A stretch of DNA of 61,215 nt from EX4572-165 sp002254885 (GTDB taxonomy: Archaea > Thermoplasmatota > E2 > DHVEG-1). Positions 52,653 through 59,405 of the stretch are shown here, one piece after another. A program made the translations under genes and the position numbers. The notes beneath the pieces are model-generated. The model ran no database searches. It was not told where the DNA came from and saw nothing but the letters and a program-made list of their open reading frames with translations. How positions within the stretch are numbered: position 1 is the stretch's first letter; each line of letters begins with the position of its first letter. The stretch spans positions 1 through 61,215 of the forward strand of contig JAOZSQ010000006.1 of assembly GCA_029939595.1 (NCBI GenBank). The letters are read 5' to 3'.

Positions 52653-53762
52653 ATGAAAATTCAAGGGGACGCACTAGATGTAACATTTGAACCATTAGCC
52701 GGCTTTGGTTTGACAAATTTATTACGAATAACTGCTCATAACCGTTTTAATATATCCACTAGATATATGCCTCGTATATTGTATTCTTTTCTTTTAAGTA
52801 GTGTATTAACACCATTTCGATTTCGTGAGACATTGAAATATAAAAAAATAATAGATCAAACAAAGATATCTAAATCCCCTCTTTTTATTATTGGACATTG
52901 GAGGAGTGGAACGACATATCTTCATAATTTAATGAGCCTTAATCAAAACTATGGGTATTGCTCAACATTTCATACAACTGCACCTAACGTTTTTTTAGCA
53001 AATGAGAAAATCATTAAACCAATCGTTAGTGCAAGTCTTCCAAAGAAACGTCCTCAGGATGATGTGGCATTGGGTGCTGATTTACCGCAAGAAGAAGAAT
53101 ATGGATTGGGTGCATTATTCCCTTATGCATATTATAACGGATGGTGTTTTCCAAAAAATATGAAATTTTATAATAAATTTGTTTGTTTGGATGATATTCC
53201 TAATAAAATACTTGAAAATTGGAAGGAAAATTATTTGTATTTCTTGAAAAAAGTGACAATTTATAATAAAGATAAAAGATTGATTTTGAAAAATCCGGCT
53301 AATACGGGGAGGATAAAGTTAATTCTTGAACTGTTTCCTGATGCTCAATTTGTTCATATTATTAGAAACCCCTATGAAGTGTATCATTCAATGATTCGAT
53401 TTATGAAAGTTATTATGTCAAAATATTGCGTTCAAGTACCACCAGATGATCTTGTTGATGTAATGATGGATCTTTATAATCAGATGTATGATAAATATTT
53501 TGAGGAACGAGATTTAATCCCATCTGAAAATCTCACTGAGATAAAATACGAGAATGTTATAAATAATCCAGTTGACAATATTAAAAAGATCCATAATGAT
53601 TTTAATCTATCTGGATATCAAAAACACGAGGATAAATTGAAAAAATATGTCAATTCTCAGAAAAAGACTAAATTAAGTAAATATTCAATGGATGAGAATG
53701 TTAAGAAAATGATTTATAAAAAATGGAGAAGAATTTTTGAAGAATTTGAGTACTCTGCTTAA
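52653..53762 (+). CDS. Sulfotransferase-family protein
   Basis: 369 residues. The 5'-phosphosulfate loop is IIGHWRSGTTYLHNLM at about 77-92 and the 3'-phosphate region is FVHIIRNPYEVYHSMIRF at about 230-247, with a further RLILKNPANTGRI segment between. Together these are the two PAPS-binding motifs. It would move sulfate from PAPS to a carbohydrate, lipid or protein. No signal peptide. GGGG lies four bases before the ATG. A convergent oligo-T stretch follows. The substrate cannot be told; the surface proteins next door are a possible link. Confidence 0.83.
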   Translation: MKIQGDALDVTFEPLAGFGLTNLLRITAHNRFNISTRYMPRILYSFLLSSVLTPFRFRETLKYKKIIDQTKISKSPLFIIGHWRSGTTYLHNLMSLNQNYGYCSTFHTTAPNVFLANEKIIKPIVSASLPKKRPQDDVALGADLPQEEEYGLGALFPYAYYNGWCFPKNMKFYNKFVCLDDIPNKILENWKENYLYFLKKVTIYNKDKRLILKNPANTGRIKLILELFPDAQFVHIIRNPYEVYHSMIRFMKVIMSKYCVQVPPDDLVDVMMDLYNQMYDKYFEERDLIPSENLTEIKYENVINNPVDNIKKIHNDFNLSGYQKHEDKLKKYVNSQKKTKLSKYSMDENVKKMIYKKWRRIFEEFEYSA

Positions 53763-53774
53763 ATCTCTTTTTTT

Positions 53775-54821
53775 TTAATCCATCCCAAAAACATTAGGAC
53801 TTATCATCCCATTGATTGATATTGGAATTCTCTGAGTTGTATTAGCTATTGTGAAATCTCCCTTTAATTGAATTTCAAACCATATTGTTCTTCCCTTTGA
53901 TATGTCTGGGAGCAGATTAAGNNNNNNNNNNNNNNNNNNNNNNNNNNNNNNNNNNNNNNNNNNNNNNNNNNNNNNNNNNNNNNNNNNNNNNNNNNNNNNN
54001 NNNNNNNNNNNNNNNNNNNNNTGAAATGGAATTGATGCTTCATATCCTGCAATTATGATACCTGCGTTTCCATTGAGATGAATTATAAGTTTCCCTTTGT
54101 TAAAAACTTGATATGAGATATTTGCTGTTATTGGTTGGGATATTAAGGAGTTGTTTGCAATATTTATAGGTTGTATCTGTATTTCTCCTAAGATATTATC
54201 ATTTTCATCAGTTAATGTTATTGTTAAATTATCAAGTAAAAAACCAATATCATTTGTATTTTCTATTTCAAGTATTCCATCAATTATTAAACCCTGATTT
54301 GAAAGATTATAAGAGTTGATTCTTGTTGATATTTGCGGAAGTATTATTGCATCGATAAATGTAGATGGTTTTGTATTAACGGTTATTGAAATGGGAAGAT
54401 TTGAAGGGATGAATCCTAAAAGAGTTGATTTTACAGAACCGGTTATTGTATTGTAAAGATTGTTTAAAGGATCTTTGTTTATTTGAAAGCTTGTTATTGT
54501 TGTAATATTTTTTGTTTCCCTTGCAAGAAGTGTTGTATCAGGAATAATGATTGTTCCAATATCATTTTGATAATTGGTTCTAGATTTGATTTTAAAATTA
54601 TGTAGATTGATTGGGAGATTATTGTGGTTAGTAACTATTAGATTACATGAAAGAATAAGGGTGGTATCTGAAATGTCAATTATTTCAAAATCAAGAGATA
54701 TTTCAGGGGTTTTCATATCTGAAATTGAACTAATTATGGATACGGTTAGGGAAAAGTTAATGATGAAAAGTACTACAATGATTATTGAAATTATTTTAAA
54801 TTTTTCATAGTGTCTTAACAT
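53775..54821 (-). CDS. Membrane-anchored LEA14/WHy-like protein, with assembly gap
   Basis: About 348 codons if the gap length holds. An N-terminal membrane helix (about 10-33) and an extracytoplasmic beta-rich region of repeated LEA-type-2 domains (SLDFEIIDISDTTLILSCNLIVTNHNNLPINLHNF, then GLIIDGILEIENTNDIGFLLDN). 100 N at 53922-54021 interrupt the coding region, so the reading frame across it is unproven. The ATG at 54821 is preferred over 54863 because a TATA box at 54868-54884 would start transcription downstream of the latter. Role unknown, perhaps envelope stability. Confidence 0.7.
   Translation of the reverse strand: MLRHYEKFKIISIIIVVLFIINFSLTVSIISSISDMKTPEISLDFEIIDISDTTLILSCNLIVTNHNNLPINLHNFKIKSRTNYQNDIGTIIIPDTTLLARETKNITTITSFQINKDPLNNLYNTITGSVKSTLLGFIPSNLPISITVNTKPSTFIDAIILPQISTRINSYNLSNQGLIIDGILEIENTNDIGFLLDNLTITLTDENDNILGEIQIQPINIANNSLISQPITANISYQVFNKGKLIIHLNGNAGIIIAGYEASIPFXXXXXXXXXXXXXXXXXXXXXXXXXXXXXXXXXXLNLLPDISKGRTIWFEIQLKGDFTIANTTQRIPISINGMISPNVFGMD
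53922..54021. other. Assembly gap of 100 N
   Basis: A run of exactly 100 unresolved bases, the usual placeholder for a scaffold join of unknown length, inside the LEA14-like gene. Confidence 0.99.
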
Positions 54822-54867
54822 GTAGGATGTCAGCTCATACTCATAAATTGATATTAATATCATTAAT

Positions 54868-54884
54868 TTATATAATATATATTA
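54868..54884 (-). promoter_or_regulatory. Box A for the LEA14-like gene
   Basis: An AT-only TATATTATATAAATT stretch on the minus strand lies 47-63 bases before ATG 54821. Confidence 0.4.
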
Positions 54885-54941
54885 TTTATGTAGTATTTTT
54901 GAAAAATGTAGATACCTTTCGTCTACCAATTTAAAATTGAA

Positions 54942-55418
54942 TTACGTTGAACCAGTAAATTCCTGTGATGCTTCTGCAAGGCCAAAAAGTACTGATGCTT
55001 TCATAGTTCCGTTGATTGTTAATTTTGTTTCTTCTCCATTAACCCAATTTTTAATTAAATCTACTGTCGCATCCGCAAGGCCATTATAATATATTATAAC
55101 AGACATTGATTCATATGTTGTTGAAAATGGATCAATATCGATATCTGAAAACGAGCCCTTTCCGATATAATTTGATTCAATATATATATCAAAGGTTGAA
55201 GATAGATCATTGATATGCTTAGATGTTGGATTTGTAATATTCATTGTAAATGTTAATGTTGCAGAGGTAACTTTCGGGTAGATATTGTTTATTTCTTCAA
55301 TTTCAACTTTAATTTGGTGAATTGCAACCCCATCTGAATAATATGTATAACCAAGGAAAGCTATCAATAAAAAACTAATACAGAGAATAGTCAGAAGTAT
55401 TGTATTTTGTTTATTCAT
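54942..55418 (-). CDS. Membrane-anchored LEA14/WHy-like protein
   Basis: 158 residues. One N-terminal membrane helix (about 7-27), then a single LEA-type-2 beta domain (IYPKVTSATLTFTMNITNPTSKHINDLSSTFDIYI, LTINGTMKASVLFGL). Related in fold to its downstream neighbour and on the same strand, with its own box A near 55452-55462. Probably displayed on the outer face of the membrane. Confidence 0.7.
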   Translation of the reverse strand: MNKQNTILLTILCISFLLIAFLGYTYYSDGVAIHQIKVEIEEINNIYPKVTSATLTFTMNITNPTSKHINDLSSTFDIYIESNYIGKGSFSDIDIDPFSTTYESMSVIIYYNGLADATVDLIKNWVNGEETKLTINGTMKASVLFGLAEASQEFTGST

Positions 55419-55525
55419 AAATTATGAATATCATGTTTTCCTTTTCAATCCTTCTATATAAAAAAAAAGAATAATCCCATTATTTGAGATTAATATGATA
55501 TTAATGAATATTTTGTTTTTGGATT

Positions 55526-55957
55526 TTAGTTGATAATTACGAGAGGTCCAATGACAAACCCTGTTGTTTCGTCTGATATCTCTTGGGCATTTTCTGCATT
55601 AGCTGAGGTGGTTATTTGTATGGGTCCAAATCCAATCATGAAACCAGCTTCCATTGTTTTCTCTGTTTTTATTGCTCCGGCATCTAATGTTGCTCCACAG
55701 TCACTACATCCGGTACATGCATGTGTGATATCAATTTTGTTTAAGAATCCACCTTGTACAGTTGTTGTAACTGCGATTTTTGTTGCAACATGTTCGCCGG
55801 TATTTTTAACTTCAACGGTAACTCCACCAAATCCACCACTAATATTAATGATTTCTAAGGTTGTAGTATCCTCATTTAAATTTGCCATTGCGGGTGTAAT
55901 CTGAAGGAGAATAAGGAGAACCCCAATTCCAATTATTGCTGTTGTTTTATTTTTCAT
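55526..55957 (-). CDS. Small secreted protein with CxxCxxC motif
   Basis: 143 residues. A signal peptide (about 5-25, cut after AMA), a beta-rich middle (VEVKNTGEHVATKIAVTTTV, like a CARDB/Ig domain) and a short cysteine motif CTGCSDCG near 80-87 that could bind metal or form disulfides. It ends in an Ile/Val-rich strand. No family recognised. A palindrome containing ACAATTGT lies about 17 bases upstream of its ATG, shared with the divergent gene. Confidence 0.7.
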   Translation of the reverse strand: MKNKTTAIIGIGVLLILLQITPAMANLNEDTTTLEIINISGGFGGVTVEVKNTGEHVATKIAVTTTVQGGFLNKIDITHACTGCSDCGATLDAGAIKTEKTMEAGFMIGFGPIQITTSANAENAQEISDETTGFVIGPLVIIN

Positions 55958-55973
55958 TATTTTTACCTCTTAT

Positions 55974-55985
55974 TAACAATTGTTA
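55974..55985. promoter_or_regulatory. Palindrome upstream of the secreted-protein gene
   Basis: TAACAATTGTTA is a perfect 12-base palindrome near the expected transcription start of the gene at 55957 (minus-strand box A about 56001-56011). Its core ACAATTGT recurs twice at 56108-56129. Confidence 0.45.
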
Positions 55986-56107
55986 GAGAGTATATGGTGT
56001 TATTAATTTATATTATTTACCCATAATAATAAATCAATGATTTTACATTAAGACATACAAGATTTTTAACCAAAAACGGATATAAATCTAAATTTGTTTC
56101 AGAATTA

Positions 56108-56129
56108 TTCACAATTGTTTCACAATTGT
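56108..56129 (+). repeat. Tandem 11-base repeat before a promoter
   Basis: Two exact copies of TTCACAATTGT back to back, one helical turn apart, and a partial third TTCA. They sit just upstream of box A TTTTTAAATA (56137-56146) of the gene at 56168. The core is the palindrome ACAATTGT. Confidence 0.6.
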
Positions 56130-56167
56130 TTCAATATTTTTAAATACTAAGATTTTTTATTAAACCT

Positions 56168-56509
56168 ATGAATGACATATTTTGGATTTCCCACCTTAAA
56201 ATGAATAAAGCAGATTCAAAGGTTGAAAAGGTTAGTGTTGAATTTTTCAATGGAGGATTAGGGGAAGATTTAGATGAATATCCTCGCTCTAATATTATAG
56301 ATTCTATTAGGGAGGGGGATAAATGGTTTACTTGTAAGGAAATTAATCATTGTTGGAATAAAATAAACGAAATTAAACTCATCAAAGTAGGTGATGATTC
56401 TTTTTTACGAACTGATGACAAACAAATTGAATCAGATGATTTGGATGATTTACCTGAAATTTCAAATAATAAATTATGGGATAATTATAGGATGATTATA
56501 GTTAAATAA
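56168..56509 (+). CDS. DUF3892-like protein
   Basis: 113 residues. The segment DSFLRTDDKQIESDDLDDLPE near the C terminus matches the DUF3892 pattern (strand, LRT, then DNL-x-x-LP), and DSIREGDKWFTCKEINHCWNK fits the preceding helix. Cytoplasmic, acidic. Function unknown. Transcription probably starts close to the ATG (box A 56137-56146), so it may be leaderless. The tandem operator-like repeats upstream imply regulation. Confidence 0.65.
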   Translation: MNDIFWISHLKMNKADSKVEKVSVEFFNGGLGEDLDEYPRSNIIDSIREGDKWFTCKEINHCWNKINEIKLIKVGDDSFLRTDDKQIESDDLDDLPEISNNKLWDNYRMIIVK

Positions 56510-56522
56510 TTATATGAGATGG

Positions 56523-56558
56523 AAGGCAGTTTTTACCTCATCTTTTTCTGCCTTTTTC
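56523..56558. terminator. Hairpin between convergent genes
   Basis: AAGGCAG (56523-56529) pairs with CTGCCTT (56548-56554), followed by T-rich sequence. It separates the DUF3892-like gene from the convergent Toprim gene. Confidence 0.45.
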
Positions 56559-56630
56559 TCTTTCTTCCGTAGATTTTGAAATGGTCTAGATTATTTGTTT
56601 TGTCCTTAATAATTTTATTTTAATTGTTGG

Positions 56631-57020
56631 TCATTGGTCAATCATTTTATTCATTGTTTGAAGCCATGAATCCATACCTTCAACTGTTTTAATCATAGTA
56701 TGTTTTGCAAAAATTTCTCGAAATGCAGTATCATATGCAACTCTGCCATTAAATAATTCCATCATACGATGACATAACATCCCTCCACGTCGATCCCAAT
56801 CAGTTAAAATAATAACCTCCGCATTAGATTTTGCAATCCAATCACAGAAATCAGTTAAGGATTTTCCTTTATTATATATGATAATTTCTCCTTTAATTCC
56901 AAGGTTTTGTAAGGATATCTTATCCTTTTTCCCTTCAACAATAATTGGAATTGTATGATTTCTAATTATTAACTCTTGAATTGTTTGTTCAACTACATCT
57001 AAAGATTCTTCAATATTCAT
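56631..57020 (-). CDS. Toprim-domain protein (UPF0292 type)
   Basis: 129 residues forming a single Toprim domain: PIIVEGKKDKISL with the catalytic-type Glu, and IILTDWDRRGGML with the D-x-D acidic pair. Archaeal stand-alone Toprim proteins of this type are related to 5S rRNA maturase M5, DnaG and RecR folds; activity is not established. Metal-dependent nuclease or primase-like function is possible. Confidence 0.83.
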   Translation of the reverse strand: MNIEESLDVVEQTIQELIIRNHTIPIIVEGKKDKISLQNLGIKGEIIIYNKGKSLTDFCDWIAKSNAEVIILTDWDRRGGMLCHRMMELFNGRVAYDTAFREIFAKHTMIKTVEGMDSWLQTMNKMIDQ

Positions 57021-57114
57021 GATAACACAATAACAGTATCTAATATTCTGAGTTGTTCAAATAAAAGAAGCAGAAATTATTACTTAAATGACACTAATAA
57101 AAAAAAATTTGAGA

Positions 57115-57145
57115 GAAAGTATGTAATTCTTTTTTACATACTTTC
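57115..57145 (-). terminator. Strong hairpin after isocitrate dehydrogenase
   Basis: Perfect 12-base arms (57115-57126 and 57134-57145) with a seven-base loop. On the minus strand it follows the icd stop and is succeeded by CTCAAA and a run of nine T, matching an intrinsic-type terminator. Confidence 0.65.
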
Positions 57146-57167
57146 TTTTTTATGTATACTTTCTACC

Positions 57168-59405
57168 TTAAACAGATAATGCTTCTACTGCTTTGTTAAA
57201 CGTTTCACTTGGACGCATTGCTGTAATTGCAAGTTCATCATCTGGTTTATAATATCCGCCAAGATCAACAGATTGCCCTTGTGCAGCGTTTAACTCTTCA
57301 ATGATCTTTTCTTGCTTATCATCGAGTTCTTTTGCAAGTTTTGCAAAACATGTTTGCAGTTCCGTATCTTTTGTCTGTTTGGCTAATGCTTGTGCCCAAT
57401 ATAAAGTCAAATAGAAATGACTTCCTCTATTATCCAGTTCATTAACCTTTCTAGAGGGTGACTTGTTATTTATGAGGAATTGAGCAGTTGCTTGATCCAG
57501 AGTTTCTGCAAGGATTTTTGCTCTATCATTATTGGTAGTAGAACCTAAATGTTCCAAAGATACTGCAAGAGCAAGAAATTCGCCAAGAGAATCCCATCTT
57601 AAATGACCTTCCTGGATGAATTGCTGAACATGCTTTGGTGCAGATCCACCGGCCCCCGTTTCATAGAGTCCTCCACCATTCATTAGAGGAACAATTGAAA
57701 GCATTTTTGCACTAGTACCAACTTCAAGGATCGGAAACAGATCAGTTAGGTAATCTCTAAGGACATTACCCGTAACAGATATTGTATCTTTTCCTTCTTT
57801 CATCCGTTCACATGAAAAACGTGTAGCATCCACCGGTGACATGATATGAATCTCTAAGCCTTCTGTATCATGGTCCTTTAAATATAGATTTACCTTTTTT
57901 AGGAGTTGACTATCATGTGCTCGGTTTTTATCAAGCCAAAAAACTGCTGGTGAACCTGTTGCCTTTGCCCTATTTACCGCAAGTTTCACCCAATCTTGAA
58001 TAGGTAGATCCTTTACTTGGCACATACGCCATATATCGCCTTCTTCAACAGTATGCTCAATCATAGTCTTTCCAGAAGCTGAAACAACACGAACTAATCC
58101 ATCTTTTGAACATTGGAATGTTTTATCATGGGATCCATATTCCTCTGCTTTTTGAGCCATAAGACCAACATTAGGGACTGTCCCCATTGTAGTCGGATCA
58201 AAGGCACCATTTTTTTTACAGAACTCAATAGTTTCTTGATATACTCCGGCGTAGCTGCTGTCAGGTATCACAAATTTTGTGTCACAAAGATTTCCATCAA
58301 TATCCCACATTTTACCTGAATTACGAATAGCAGCAGGCATTGATGCATCAATAATGACGTCACTAGGTACATGTAGGTTTGTGATGCCTTTATCGGAGTT
58401 GACCATGGCAAGTTTAGGTCTTTTTCCATAACATGTTTGAATGTCTGCTTCAATTTCAGATCTTTTTTCATCAGGTAATTCTTTAATTTTTGCGTAAAGA
58501 TCACCTAGTCCATTGTTTGGACTGATTCCAAGATCTGCAAAAACAGATTCATGTTTTTCAAAAACTTCTTTGAAGAAAACAGAGACGACATGACCAAAAA
58601 TAATAGGGTCAGATACTTTCATCATAGTTGCTTTTAAATGAACTGAAAATAAGATATCTTTATTTTTAGCATCAACTATTTGTTCTTCAATAAAAGTTCT
58701 TAATGCACGTTTACTCATAACAGTTGCATCAATGATTTCACCATCAATAAGTGCAAGGTTTTCTTTAAGGGTTTTAATATTATTATCTTGATCAACAAAT
58801 TCAATTCTACAAGGTCCTGCTGTTTCATTTGAAATAGTGAAAGATTTCTCATTAGAACGAAGATCTCCACTGCTCATATGTGCAACATGAGATTTTGAAT
58901 CGGCAGTCCATTTGCCCATAGGATGAGGATTCTCTCTTGCATAAGCTTTCACAGGAGGTGGAACTCTACGATCAGAGTTTCCTTCTCTTAAAACGGGGTT
59001 TACCGCACTTCCTTTGATCGTATCATACGTAGCTTTGATTTCTTTTTCCTGTTCGCTCTTAGGGTTCTCAGGGTAATCAGGTAGCTTATATCCATGTTCC
59101 TGAAGTTCTTTAATAGTTGCTTTCAGCTGAGGGATTGAAGCACTGATGCAGGGAAGCTTAATGATATTTGCCTCTGGTTTCTTAACAAGTTTCCCTAATT
59201 CTTCTAAATCATTAGAGATCTTTTGATCCTCTGTTAGCATATCAGGAAAATTTGCAATGATTCTTCCTGCAAGAGAAATATCTCTTGTTTCAACGCTTAC
59301 TCCTGCAATATCTGTAAAAGCTTTAATTATAGGGAGAAAAGAATAAGTTGCTAAAGCGGGTGCTTCATCAACTTTTGTATAAATGATCTTTCCTTTTTCA
59401 GGCAT
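57168..59405 (-). CDS. icd: Isocitrate dehydrogenase (NADP), monomeric type
   Basis: 745 residues, the length of the monomeric IDH family (about 740) and unlike the 400-residue homodimeric form. Hallmarks: TKVDEAPALATYSFLPII at the N terminus, REGNSDRRVPPPVKAYARENPH for the isocitrate phosphate-like site, DIDGNLCDTKFVIPDSSYAGVYQ, and HRLRWDSLGEFLALAVSLEHL-like C-terminal helices (here HLRWDSLGEFL). Catalyses isocitrate to 2-oxoglutarate with NADP. It starts at the stop of the ATP-citrate lyase gene (one-base overlap), indicating one operon. A strong hairpin follows. Confidence 0.95.
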   Translation of the reverse strand: MPEKGKIIYTKVDEAPALATYSFLPIIKAFTDIAGVSVETRDISLAGRIIANFPDMLTEDQKISNDLEELGKLVKKPEANIIKLPCISASIPQLKATIKELQEHGYKLPDYPENPKSEQEKEIKATYDTIKGSAVNPVLREGNSDRRVPPPVKAYARENPHPMGKWTADSKSHVAHMSSGDLRSNEKSFTISNETAGPCRIEFVDQDNNIKTLKENLALIDGEIIDATVMSKRALRTFIEEQIVDAKNKDILFSVHLKATMMKVSDPIIFGHVVSVFFKEVFEKHESVFADLGISPNNGLGDLYAKIKELPDEKRSEIEADIQTCYGKRPKLAMVNSDKGITNLHVPSDVIIDASMPAAIRNSGKMWDIDGNLCDTKFVIPDSSYAGVYQETIEFCKKNGAFDPTTMGTVPNVGLMAQKAEEYGSHDKTFQCSKDGLVRVVSASGKTMIEHTVEEGDIWRMCQVKDLPIQDWVKLAVNRAKATGSPAVFWLDKNRAHDSQLLKKVNLYLKDHDTEGLEIHIMSPVDATRFSCERMKEGKDTISVTGNVLRDYLTDLFPILEVGTSAKMLSIVPLMNGGGLYETGAGGSAPKHVQQFIQEGHLRWDSLGEFLALAVSLEHLGSTTNNDRAKILAETLDQATAQFLINNKSPSRKVNELDNRGSHFYLTLYWAQALAKQTKDTELQTCFAKLAKELDDKQEKIIEELNAAQGQSVDLGGYYKPDDELAITAMRPSETFNKAVEALSV

